DNA of 64,000 nt from Morella rubra (taxonomy: Eukaryota > Streptophyta > Magnoliopsida > Fagales > Myricaceae). Positions 22,034 through 34,124 of the stretch are shown here, piece after piece (the stretch's first letter is position 1; every line of letters starts with the position of its first letter). The DNA lies in contig RXIC02000436.1 of the NCBI GenBank assembly GCA_003952965.2, forward strand, positions 62,001 to 126,000, written 5' to 3'. The notes below the pieces were generated by a model. The model was not told where the DNA came from. It ran no database searches and saw nothing but the letters and a program-made list of their open reading frames with translations. Both the position numbers and the translations under genes were made by a program.

Positions 22034-22381
22034 TCAAGTGAGGAGTTCTTTGAGCTTTTTCCATAAAGTTTTTAATGCGCGAGTTAAGAATCTCCATGTT
22101 TTTCGAGCAGCCATGTGAGGGATGCATTCTGTCGATGCACACAAATTGTAACACAACTCGAACAGTGGCCGCGTGTAGGGCGGAGAAAGGCAAGAGTTCT
22201 TGCAGTTCCTAAAGCACTCTTCATCTTCTGGGGATGATTGGATGCCATCATCGTGTACAGTGGGGGAGCGATTGGGAGAAATAAGGGGAGAGAGAGGCTC
22301 ATAGATTTCCATTGCAACTGGCACAAGCAGGATCAACAGTATCATCACGGCCAGGATCCTCTTTACATCCATTTGATCCAT
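22034..22381 (-). CDS. Small secreted Cys-rich peptide (thionin-like / hairpinin-like pattern)
   Basis: A single-exon ORF of 115 codons that I do not recognise as a named protein. Residues 8-23 are a strong hydrophobic signal-peptide core (ILAVMILLILLVPVAM). An acidic, proline-rich linker follows, then a six-cysteine block: ECFRNCKNSC, a 13-residue gap, then CYNLCASTEC, i.e. C-x3-C-x3-C-x13-C-x3-C-x4-C. The C-terminus is basic and amphipathic (WRFLTRALKTLWKKLKELL). Paired C-x3-C motifs occur in plant thionin-like and alpha-hairpinin peptides; the basic tail would suit membrane or acidic-partner binding. A CTATATAG box lies 71 bp upstream of the ATG. If real, it is probably a secreted defence or signalling peptide; this is inference. 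It is isolated among transposons. Confidence 0.6.
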   Translation of the reverse strand: MDQMDVKRILAVMILLILLVPVAMEIYEPLSPLISPNRSPTVHDDGIQSSPEDEECFRNCKNSCLSPPYTRPLFELCYNLCASTECIPHMAARKTWRFLTRALKTLWKKLKELLT

Positions 22382-22451
22382 ACCCGTCGTTTGCTCCTTT
22401 GGAAGCTTTTCTCTATAATACCTCTAAATCCTTTACAGTTGATTCAAATAC

Positions 22452-22459
22452 CTATATAG
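22452..22459 (-). promoter_or_regulatory. Candidate TATA box of the Cys-rich peptide gene
   Basis: CTATATAG, 71 bp before the ATG at 22381, would place transcription start near 22425 with a ~45-nt leader. The motif is self-complementary, so orientation is set only by the gene. Confidence 0.4.
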
Positions 22460-22481
22460 TATAGGATTCAGGAGTTAAAAT

Positions 22482-24566
22482 TTAATATAAACACTTTTAA
22501 AAAAAGTGAAGTATTATTTGACTCTAACGAGGAGTCGTTTAATTAATAATTGGAAGACGTAATGAAACGTACAACGTTTTCGCATGTAGCAAGTTACCAT
22601 GTTTAAGCTCGTATATGTCTTGATGGAGGAAGAAAAACTTGGCCTCTTATGAGGGCCCATGATGGAAAGCCCAAAAATTGTTAAACAGGACGCCTAGCGT
22701 ACAGTGGCAGTGAATGTTCTCCTCCCGGGGCACACTAAGAATAGATTTAGATCGAGCGGGCTATGACCTCCCAATGAATCTTGTTAAAGGAGCTTGTGTA
22801 TGAAATTATTGTGCTGCTTAGAAAAAAAAAAAAAAACTATCGTGCATGCAAGCGGTAATCATTCCACTTGTTGTTAACGACGCAGAAGATTAGACGAAAA
22901 GATAAAAAGTAAGGAAAGTTGATCCAGTTGATGAGCAAAAGGTCTAACAGGATTCTTACAAGACGAAAAAACATATAGGAGATAGAGCCTTAGGATAAAA
23001 GTGGTGGAAGAGATGGGCCGAGAGAGGCCCAAGCCTGCGAATTGGAAGGAGAATATAACGAAAAAAAAGGAGTTTGAAAGGTAAGCACTTCTTCTGTCAG
23101 AACAAGAGACTAAGAAAATTGAAAAAAAGAAATATGACAACTAAAGTATTGGAGACTTCTCTCACAGGAAGGACTCCGTTTTTTATTATTTTCGTTGATT
23201 GTAGAAAGAAAAAAAGTTCGACTCAACCTTTCAGCTCATCCGAAGTTTTGAGTTTTTGATCAAGTTTCTTCATACTTTCTGCCTAATAAATTCTGTAATA
23301 GGTCGGTAAAATTTGACTTAATCGTATATGCTCGCGGAGGTTAATGAATTATTACCCAATTTAAATATACCAATATTTATGTCAAATCATTTTATAATAA
23401 TATCTTCTGCTAAATAAGCTAAAGTTTTGTACCAGCCGGCTGAATGTAATGTGATGGAGAGACGTAAGATTCGACGCAACCCCGTACAAGGCATCCCATC
23501 CGAGAGATTGAACTGGACCACCCATCGTATGGGCGCACCTATATAACAACGATAATATATTTGTTTCAGAAGAAAATGTCGTGAAGAGGCATAGTGTAGA
23601 ATGAGACTCGTATTAGAGTAAACAACAATGGTGTTTTTGAGATTGTCTACAATGTCGTGGAAATGATGATATGCTTTTACAAATATGACCTTCGTTTACA
23701 ACTTTACCGTTGAAATTTAAAAACTTACACTTTTTAAACTTCTAACTCGCTGATTAAAATTTGAGGTGGTTAAAATTTTGAAGTATGAAAATTGATAGAA
23801 AGATAAAGGTAGTTTATGGGAGTTAGTGAAAAATTAAAGAAACAAAAAATTTGAATGAATATTATAATAATAAAAAATTATTTGGTGGGAGAGAAAAATA
23901 TTATTTTATAGTTTATTTAATCAGACCCAAAATTTTGGAATGCCAAAATTGTGACAATCAAACAACACATCCTAAGAGAAAAATTTTAACCGATCCTAAT
24001 AAAAGGTTTACATCTAATCACTATATTAACGACTTTCATAAATAACTCAGATTTAGTTACTAAAGTAAATGATAAAAAAAGAAAGAGCAAATGAACTCTT
24101 AATGCACCAACGAACTCGATCTTGACCACTGATGTAACTTATTAATATGTTGGCTGGACGTGAACCGTTTATGAGGACAAATCTTAATTTTAGGAATCCT
24201 TAACTACCACACCCGCAACCATACTTTATACATCATGTTTTAAATTAAAGGAAACTTACACTCTTGCACATGTTACAATTTAATTATTAAAATTATGACA
24301 CATGGTTTATTTTTTATTAATTTTAATGATGGTATCTTAATTTGGGTGCAAAATGTAAATGTGTTGGTGGTTATGTGTAACGTGATAAATTTGATAATTT
24401 GATTTGCAAAATACAAAAATATTAAAAGATGAGAGAGATGAATTTTTTTTCCTTTAACAAAGATGTCGAAGGTTACAAGTATCACTGCTCACCACGTCAT
24501 AGGAAATGGGATTTAAAAACTACAAGAGAAAGCTTAACTTTGAACATATAAAAGTTAAAATTTTAA
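22482..24566. other. Gene-poor intergenic DNA
   Basis: Short ORFs only, all low-complexity or unrecognised. No repeat ends identified. Confidence 0.5.
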
Positions 24567-25424
24567 GCAAATTACAGTAACGCCTACGGATTATCATCAT
24601 TTTCTTATTTATCCTTTTAAACTATAACTCGTTTATAACTCACTTTATAAACTATATCTTTGTTGCGATTTCATCCCCGAACTAACTTCAGACGTTAATT
24701 TGAATGGAATCCGTCTACGTGCGTTATATGTGAATAAGGCAGATTGCAATAATCTCCCACGAACTATCAATATTTTCTTAATTACTCCTCTAAATTATCA
24801 CTCGTTGCAAATCATCCTCTAAAATATGTCCTTGTTGTGGTTTCATCCCCAATCGATTTGGGCCGTCAATTTGAACTGAATTTGTCCCACGTGCTTTACA
24901 CGTGACTCTCAACCCATGCTAAAAGAATGTTTTGCCCCCATAAAATGCAAAGAAAAGAAAACGAAGCTATCTAAAGACCCTCAACGCATGTTTTGTATCC
25001 TTAGTCATTTTCGTTCTGATTCGATTTAGGTAGCTTGCTTTTTCTTTTCTTTGCATTTTGTGGTAAAACGGTCTTTTAACGTGGGTTGAGAGTCATGTGT
25101 AGCGCACGTGTGACAGATTCCATTCAAATTGATGGCCCAAATTAGTTGGGAGATAGAACCACAATAAAGACAGAATTTAGGGGGTGATTTGCAACGAGTG
25201 ATAGTTTAGGAGGTAATTGAGAAAATGTTGCTAGTTCGTGTGGAGTTATTGTAATTTGATTGATTCACGTGCAATGCACTTGGACAAATTCTATTCAAAT
25301 TGACGTCCGAAATCGGTTGAGAGATGTAACCGCAACAAGGACGTAGTTTAGAGGGATGAGTTGCAACAAGTTACAGTTTACGGGGTAAGTGTGAAAATGA
25401 TGATAGTTAGCTGGGATTTATTAA
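24567..25424. mobile_element. Foldback element whose arms each contain a ~170-bp direct repeat
   Basis: The left arm holds two related units (about 24567-24745 and 24746-24905), each running through CATCATTTTCTTA-like text, AAACTATAACTCGTT or AAATTATCACTCGTTGCAA, TTGTTG(C/T)G(A/G)TTTCATCCCC and TTTGAA(T/C)(G/T)GAAT. The right arm (about 25085-25424) carries the same two units inverted. An inner perfect stem, AAAATGCAAAGAAAAGAAAA at 24942-24961 against its complement near 25041-25060, closes the hairpin around a loop of about 50 bp. Noncoding. Confidence 0.85.
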
Positions 25425-25613
25425 GGGGTTGTTCGGTTAAAAATTTTTTGAGAATTTTTTGTGTTTTGAGAATTTTTAGGTGATGTTAACTTTATTGGTA
25501 TGCGTGTTTTAGTTATTTTTATGTAGTGTTAAGAATGATGTTTGGTTGTAGAATTTTTTGTATTCTTAGAATTCAAAAAAATCCTGAATATTTTTGTTAA
25601 CCGAACAAGCCCT
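25424..25613. mobile_element. MITE with 17-bp terminal inverted repeats
   Basis: AGGGGTTGTTCGGTTAA at 25424-25440 and TTAACCGAACAAGCCCT at 25597-25613 are inverted repeats with one mismatch; the element is about 190 bp. The GGG-TGTTCGGTT end is typical of Tourist or hAT MITEs. It abuts the preceding foldback directly, so one may have inserted at the edge of the other. Confidence 0.85.
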
Positions 25614-28600
25614 AACATTTTAATGCCAGCCTTAAATCTGGCGCCGTACAAAAATTGAACACTGGCTCCGGAAGGTACTCTCGTACTCCTAAGATGTTTA
25701 GGAGTCTTCCTGACGAAGATGGGTTTGAACTTTGAACCAATCCACATCAGATGGGCTCGTCTCTAATGGGCTTTAACCCATCTAACATCAATTCACGTGC
25801 AGGAGCCCAAAAACAAACCTAAGCCCAGCTTCTGCTTAATGGTTTCCGACGTCTGCTTGCATGTTCCGAGTTTTTCACACCCATGAGCCAAAGTTTTTTT
25901 TTTTTTTTTTCAGAAAAGATCATCTGCTGCTCCTTACAATCCTGCGGCCCTGCCCTCTCACACGTCATTGTGGACGTTTTTTCCAAATTTTTTTTGGGGG
26001 AATTATTTGATTGTATAATAAATTAATAATGCAGCCAAAAAAAGAAAAGCCCAACTATTTCATTAGCAAAGTAATATTGTCTAGCTGAAATTGGTTGTTG
26101 AAGTAAAGTCTGATTTTGAACTTAATAGATAAATTGAGACTAGTTGATGGTCTCAGTAATGCTATTGTAATAAGCTCACTCAATGGGCAATAGATATAGC
26201 TCAACTGGACATTTTGTAGCGGAAGTATTTTTATGGTCACACCCAGAGAAGTTACCACACTAATTGCCACCTTCATTTTTTTGCTTATAAAAAAAAAAGT
26301 TAATATTGTCTGGCTAATTTAGAAAAAAGAAATAACATATTATCTAGGTTGACATAGATCATATTTATAAAGGAGAATTTTGGCAAAAATTATCTCGATT
26401 AAAAAATTATCAATTCCAAAATAACTAATTCAAAAATTTGTTAAGAAAATTTTCACTTTTTCTATTTTCTATACCTGGAATAATTGTTTTCTCTTTTCAT
26501 TTTAATTTTGAAATCTAAAAAAATAAAAATAAAAATTTGAAATCCTATTTATTTTTACCATCAAATCATCTATTTTTATGACAATAAACATAAAAAAAAA
26601 GCATTCAAATAATTTCTTTCTTCATTTTTATCATGGACTCACCTAAAATTTCAAAATTATCCACCATTTCATAAGCATACTTCAAAATTTTTACTATTTT
26701 TCACCAAATTTAATAAAACTTTAATCTATCCCAAATTTTAAGATAGTCAGAGGACACACGAACCTTAAGGGCTTTGCTCTAACCAACTTAAGCTACCTCA
26801 GCCACCTTAAAAATGGCCTACCGGCCTTCAATGATATATTAAATATTTTCATCCTGGGGGTGGGGCCAACAATATCGAAATTCTCTGCAAACGTGACGTA
26901 GTACGAGGAATCACCTTTTTCAAAGCATTCTAAAATTTCTTACTCATTCGGAGCTATCGCCCGTCCCCAGAGTATCCTAAACGTCGTCTGTCGTGTACCG
27001 GATATAACCTTCCTTATATCACCGTCCCAGATACGTCCCGAAAAGCTTTTAAGTTGATGTTGATTTGGTGTTACTTAATACTTAAGATTGCCTTCTGTTA
27101 CAAAAAAAAAAAAAAAAACGTTGCATATTCAAAGAAGATAACGTAGGTCACAACTGCAAATAAGTATTCAAATGATATTTGATAACTTGGGTTGCCCGAA
27201 GCTCTCGAGATCCAGATAAAATATTTAATTAATAAGGAAGGAAAATTGAGTGGAACATGGAATTTATTTTGCCACTCTTTCCGTTTTCATTCGAAAAATG
27301 AAAATTTTTGTCAGAACACAACTATTTGATTTAAAGTCCGAGTTTTATGTTAGTTTTCTTTTTCTTATAGGCAAGTTTCTCAAATTATTATTTGTTATAG
27401 ATACTATCATAATCACTATATAATTAAATTTTAATATAATACTTTTTATTGTCAAGTATTAGATATTCAAGTCTAAATATCAGTATCCAAAATACAAGTA
27501 TACATATTTTTATAGTAAATATGGGTAGTTTAAATCGAATCACTTAAATTTATGTATGTTCTTTTTTTATTAACAATTTCTCCTCTCAAATTATTACCAG
27601 ATTCTCAAATACTTCTATAAATTTTAATTCGTTAGAATTTACCTTTTAAAGTATGATTGTGGTTGTGATTCCATTCTTCAATCCACTGAAATTTTACACC
27701 TGAGCCCTTTTCAGTCTTTTTAAAGTGCATATTCTGTAAATTCAAGAAATGAATATGTAGCTAGTTGATTTTTCTTTATTTAATTGAAAGGAAAAAATAT
27801 GCGTCAATAATTAATAAGAGCTCAATGAAAATGATCCAAAGTGACAAAGACTTTTCTAGAACAAATGCCAACTAATCCTTGCTTGAATTCCAAAACTTTC
27901 CCACCTAAATATATATTATTAGTTGAGCGACTGCAGTTCGCAAACTCGTCTCATGGTGCCAAGTGGGTTCTCCTCAATATTCAATAACGCAAACAAAGGG
28001 GCTTTCTAAAAGATAAGGAGGATCATTCTCTAAATAATTAAAGAAAATATGATTCCCTTTGTCCACCGAACAGCGCAACATTGCGAGTTTAATTAATAAT
28101 AGAGGGTTGAGGGGGCAATAAACAAATAAAGGACGCCGATCGGTCTTAGCAGCGTCCGAAGTACAAGAGAGATCCGCCCTGCCTCCTATTGGCTTAATCG
28201 CAAGTAGACAAAAGCCCAGTTGGAGATTGCGGTTTCTCCTGCTGGACTTGCTGTAATCTCTATTATTAAAAAGATTTCTTGTAATTATCAGTTACATATA
28301 ACTCCCAAATCTTACCAACCAATTTCTTTAATGATATGGAAGGTGGGTAATTCAATACCTATCCCATCTCTCTCATCTTTGTATCTATTTTTATTCGATG
28401 TGAATTTATAAAAGAAGTCTACCCTTTCAAGAAAAAAGTACCTACATTAGTTGCAGAGGGATCCTATCACATTAACATATTTTGCTACCAAAATAAGAGA
28501 TTGGATTTCAATTAGTAAATACAATGTTTCCCTTCATGATATGGATTCCAAACACCACTATCAATTATTAAATATAATTTATAAGAGATCGGATCATATT

Positions 28601-29176
28601 TTGGTCACATTTATAAATTATGGTGTTTGTTTATAAAATTTTGAGATATTAAAATCAATGGAAAAAATGAAGGGATAGGTGATTTAAATAAATTTTTTAT
28701 GTTGAAATTGATGAAAAAATAAAAAATAAAATTTTTTTTTTAAAATTTTAAAAAAAATAAAAATAAATTTTAACAATATTAAATTTAAAAATAAGGAATT
28801 TTTAGTCATTTCGGTCTGACAGGCAAGCTCCGTTGAAACTTGAAACAGCTCAACGAAAGAGGACTATGAACTATAAATGATGAGAACTCAACAACAGTAT
28901 TTCTTTCTCTCGAAGTGGTTGAGAAACATGTCTCTGTTTTGGCGGTTTTTCATTTGTTACGTTTCCAATCGAATTTCTATTAGATCTTGCTTGCTGTATA
29001 TTTGATTTGCTGGAGAACGCTACACATTTCACGTCTTGTTTTCCCATTTCAGTGAACATTCCTTTTTCTTTTCTTTTCACCTCTGCTTCTGTCTCTGCAC
29101 TTCGTGAACTCCATTCATTCTTGATTCTTCTACGTTCATTCTATCAGTTTCCGCAGTTTCTTGGAGCCTAGGAAAA
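25614..29176. other. Intergenic DNA and SYT3 promoter side
   Basis: AT-rich, with no recognised gene or bounded repeat. A 16-18-bp A run is near 27100. The last few hundred bases before 29177 are pyrimidine-rich (TTTCTTTCTCTCG, CTCTGCTTCTGTCTCTGC) and probably contain the promoter and leader of the synaptotagmin gene. Confidence 0.5.
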
Positions 29177-32100
29177 ATGGGATTCCTCAGCACTTTTCTT
29201 GGTATTCTCGGATTTGGAATCGGGATTCCTTTGGGGCTCTTGGTGGGGTTCTATCTCTTCGTCTACTCTGAAGCCAAAGATGTGGAGGTAAGACTTATTT
29301 TAGCTGCGTAGGTTTCTTCTAAAGATAGAGTAAAGTAGTTAATGAGTCATGACTAGCCATTTTTTTGATGATCTGAGAATCCGACGCAAATCTTGCCATA
29401 ACCATGAACAGCATTAATGCTGCCTTACTTGTACGGGAAGTTCAGTAAACTGGTTTTCTCTGGTTTTGGGCCAAGCCATTAGAAAAACTTCTGATCAAAT
29501 AAATTACTGAGCATGCGTTCACTATTTGTTTCGTTTTGGATTTTATTTCAACGTTCTGGGTAGCTGAAGGTTTTCCGTAATAATACGACTGTCGTTCTAG
29601 TTTTATCTCCAGTAGAAATGCTTGTTGTCTTCTTGTTCAGTGAGCTATATTGTACCATAGTTAGGTGGAAGAAGTCAAATCTGGGGGTGCCATCTGCTTT
29701 CATTAGGATTTTGAATTTTAACTTTTTTCTTTTTTTTATTTTTCTCGGAATTGATTTCCAGATGCCCGATTGATAATGGGTTCATAAGTTCGTACTTTCG
29801 CCTAAGCATCGGATTATGGTTTTATAGTAATTTTTAATGACTGTTCGTTTCATTGTTAGACCAGCATTTTGTTCGAATCTGACTGGAGGATCAAACTGTC
29901 AGTGCGTCTGAAATGTTGAAGTTTTGTAGAAGCAAGCTCGAATTTGAACCGCTCATTTGAATTTTTAATGAAATGTTGTTAAAACGTAAAATTACGAAGA
30001 TCCGGATGGGGTTTATCTAGGGCGAATTTAACTTTCTCAAATGAAGCGAATCATTCCAATCCGTGTTCCATTTCTCTTAAAGACGAAACTTGCGTGCTTC
30101 ATTCAGAGAAAATGGTAACAATCAGTGGCAGAAGACCTTGAAGTGTGATCCGTATGTTAAATATTCGTGACGGGTCTCTGCATGCATTGTTGACTAATCC
30201 ATATTTAGAAGTAATATGAATCTATCCAAACTTCTTGGTAAAAGGAATGCAATGATCTCTTTCTCTGATTTAGATTATCATTGACCAACTTTGAGCCTTT
30301 AGACCTAATAGAGCAGTACTGCCCAATTGTTTTTTCGTGACAAAGTTCAGGAAACTCAGTACCATGTAGATGCTGATAAGTTTCAAGTCAGTTTACTAGA
30401 AATGCTTCCATTTTATAATATGTACACCGGAAATTGCTGTAGAATAATGCGCTATACTTACTGTTGCAGGAACCAGTTATCAGGCCACTTTATGAGTTAG
30501 ATTCAAGTGCTTTGCAAGATCTTCTTCCTGAAATTCCACTATGGGTTAAGAACCCCGATTATGATCGAGTAAGTACTGCCTTACAGTCTTCTCAGGAAGT
30601 CTTTTCTTCTTCCTTCGGTTGCTCTAAGAATCAAATTACTCCCACTAGCATGTTGATTGTGTGCAAATTGTGCAGGTAGACTGGTTAAACAAGCTTATCT
30701 CCGACATGTGGCCTTACCTCGATAAGGTAATGTTCTACCTCATAATCTTTTATCTTTTATTTAGTCTGAGACTGAGCAATATTTATGTCTAGGCAATTTG
30801 TAGCATGATTAGAAGCATGGCAGAGCCTATATTTGCAGAGTACATCGGGAAATTTCAGATTAAAGGGATTAAGTTTAAGAATCTTACTCTTGGGACTCTT
30901 CCTCCTGCAATATATGGTGAGTTTTTTTCTGCGATTGTACGATCTTGTTAATAGGGCAGTTTGTGGGTGTTTCAAATTTTATATTGAACTATCAGTCCAG
31001 CACTTTTTTATTTTTTCTCTGTTGAAAAATAAAAATCATAAGTTTGAAAGAATTGAGGTTGTGGTCTACTGATTTCATAATTGAAATTGCGCAAAGCTCT
31101 ACATCTCTTCTCCTGAACAAACGTGATGCAACTTAGGGGCATAATAGATCTGTTTTACTGGTTTCTCTAAGACAAGTATTCATTTTGATTTACATTTTAT
31201 CTTTACAGGTATTAAAGCCTTTGAGACTAACGAGAAGGAATTGGTCATGGAACCAATTATCAGATGGGCTGGCAATCCCAATATAGTTTTGGGATTGGAT
31301 CTATTATCTCTACCAATTACGGTTCAGGTGAGAAGAGCCTAAATTCACACTTCTTAAGAGAGATTTTTTTTCCCGTCAGTATTGTGTTTTTCTTTTCCAT
31401 TCAGAAGTTTGACTATGCTCCTTTCAGTTGGTGGATGTACAAATATTTGCTGCACCACGGATAACTTTGAAACCTCTCGTGCCTACTTTTCCATGTTTTG
31501 TAAACACTGTGATATCTTTGATGGAGAAGGTATGTGGAACAATCTGATCATTGAGTATATTTATTTTTCATTTGATTTTTGTCTAAAGGTGAATGGGTAT
31601 TACTGCTTTTTACCTAAGGTGAATCGATAAGAATCATCCCTGTATGATTGTTCTTCCTGATTATGTGCAGCCACATGTAGATTTTGGGATGAAGATATTG
31701 GGAGGGGATGTTATGTCGATACCTGGCCTCTATAGATTTGTTCAGGTGCTTCAGTAGTAAGTCTTTTTCTTATATATTTGTCCAAGATTGGATCTATGGT
31801 GGATTTCTCATGGTAAATCAGAAGCCAGTTATTCATTCCCTAACTAACTTTTTTAAGTGCTTGCAGGAATCTATTAAGAAACAAATTGCAATCCTGTACA
31901 TCTGGCCCCAAACTCTTGAAATTCCTGTTCTTGATGCCTCAACGTGAGTTTCTATAGATGATAGAGTACTCTTGCTTGATTTTTTTTTTTTGTTTCTATA
32001 TATAGTAAGCATATTCGTACTGAGTAGATAAAAGGCTCTTGAAGGTTGGAAATGTTAGTTGAGTTTCTCTACTTCATATGTGAAGCCTGGGCGGTTGACT

Positions 32101-34124
32101 CAATTGAGTATGAGACTCTAGCTTTTACTCAGTTTTAGTTAAAACGTAGTTCGGTGACCTGATTGTTCTTAGTGAGGACTTGGTTTAATTTCTTCTTGGT
32201 AGGATTCATACTGTAACAATAATAATAGTGTATACTTTAATCTTTCATTTGCTCTGTTTTGTCTTTCTATAGAGTTCTCATAAAGAAGCCTGTGGGGATC
32301 CTGAGTGTGAATGTTGTTCGAGCTCTTAAACTTTTGAAGATGGACATCTTAGGATCATCTGATCCTTACGTCAAACTCAGCCTGAGTGGAGAAAGGCTTC
32401 CAGCAAAGAAAACTACCATCAAGAAGAACAACTTGAATCCTGAGTGGAATGAGAAGTTCAGGCTTATTGTGAAGGAACCTGACACTCAAGTTCTTCAACT
32501 AGAAGTCTATGACTGGGACAAGGTATTTCCCTGTTTCTCTTCTTGTGGCTTAGAATTGTACTTACCCAAGCAAAGGGTTTAGAAAATGGAGAAAGGTAAG
32601 AAACTAGAGAGATCTGAATGGTGTCAATTCATTGTAAAAAGAATTGGAGTTGAGTTACAATATTCATTGTTGTCTAGTGAAGCTTTGCGTTTGTGACAGG
32701 CTTCAGGCTCAGACTTATTTTTTTTTCCCCTTTTGTTCTTCACAGTTTGGTAGCCACGACACGCTGGGAGTGCAGCTAGTTCCACTGAAACTTCTTACAC
32801 CTTATGAGAAAAAGGAATTTAAGCTTGATTTGCTCAAGAACTCAAACTCTAATAATCATCAACGCCAGAAGCCGAGGGGGCAAATTGAGTTGGAGCTGAC
32901 TTTTGTTCCCTTTAAAGAAGACAGTGCTAAGTTTAGCAGGGCATTGGATGAATGTGCGTCAAAAGGAAGTGGAACTCAAAGGGCATCTGAAAATGGGGTA
33001 GAGAGTGGAGCAGGTTTACTTATAGTTAACGTCCTAGGAGCAGAGGATGTAGAGGGGGAGCGCCACAACAATCCTTATGCGTTGGTCCTCTTTCGAGGAG
33101 AACGGAGAAAAACAAAGGTGATTTTCTCTTTTCACTAAATATAGGATGATTGTCGTCCTTTAGCCAATGTTCCCTGGATTTCAACACATGAGCCATCTTG
33201 CAAGTTGTTTTTAGAAGCCTAGGTGTGCTTAAGAAGTAACCTATGAAGTTATTTTCATGACATAATGGACTAGGATAGTGCATGAGAAAGCATAAAGGAC
33301 CTTAATGATATATTTGCCGACTGCAACCTTCACTGAAAAGACATGGAGCGTCCAGCACAATTTTTTCCATAAAGAAGAATTCACCTAAGCTACAACCCGA
33401 ATGCATGGTAGATTTTTCAAAGTCATAGAGGATCTAGAAATTAGGCTTTTATCACCAATGTTGTAGAGTGCTGTAACCCTTGTTGATCTAGAGCTTTGAT
33501 GCTCTAAAATAGCAATATTCGTTTTCCCGTAAGAAATTTTAATTTCGGTTGGCTCTTCATTAGCACCAGCATTAAGTCGGATTGACCTTTCAATTTCAAG
33601 ATACACAGTCATACGCCAAATTCAGCTGAAGTGAACTGTTTCGGTAGAGATCTATTCTTAATGTTGTTTTCTTGTGTTCTCATTTTCTCTACTTATATGA
33701 AGGAAACCATTACATAATGTAAGTAAATTTAATTTGTGGAACAATTCGGTTTGCATAGATGGTGAAAAGAACTCGCAACCCTACTTGGGATGAAGAATTC
33801 AACTTCATGCTCCAGGAGCCTCCTCTAAATGAGAAGATTCATATTGAAGTTTTCAGCAAGCAAACAGGCATGCGTTTTCGATCAAAGGTAACTTTACCAT
33901 CTTTAATACTCTTTTAGTTTGCAGTAGTTTCCTTTCTTTCTTTTTTTCTTCAGGTTTATGAATGTTCAAACCTTCAACTATCTTGTATTTTGTAGGAATC
34001 ATTGGGGTATGTGGAAATTAACCTTACCGATGACGTGCACAACGGGCGCATCAATCATGAGTGCCATCTAATCAACTCAAAGAATGGGGTGATACATGTT
34101 GAGATAAGGTGGAAGACAATTTGA
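29177..34124 (+). CDS. SYT3: Synaptotagmin-3-like ER-plasma membrane tether (SMP-C2A-C2B), 12 exons
   Basis: A plant synaptotagmin (NTMC2 type 1), a family that tethers ER to plasma membrane and moves lipid there. Exons: 29177-29287, 30470-30568, 30676-30726, 30793-30916, 31209-31327, 31428-31529, 31671-31745, 31867-31943, 32273-32522, 32746-33117, 33759-33887 and 33996-34124. All have GT-AG borders and phases that join without a break, giving 545 residues, normal for the family. Order: N-terminal membrane anchor (residues 4-30, GILGFGIGIPLGLLVGF), SMP lipid-binding domain (about 65-250), C2A (about 258-375) and C2B (about 424-535). C2A keeps all five calcium-ligand aspartates (277, 283, 333, 335, 341); C2B does not (HNNPYA replaces the DPY loop), as I recall for plant relatives. 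The KKPVG...DPYVKLSL wording is closest to Arabidopsis SYT3 from memory. Confidence 0.93.

Noticed and set aside
22034-22381. DVL/ROTUNDIFOLIA-type small peptide
   Set aside because: The DVL C-terminal motif is absent; the six-cysteine pattern and signal peptide point elsewhere.
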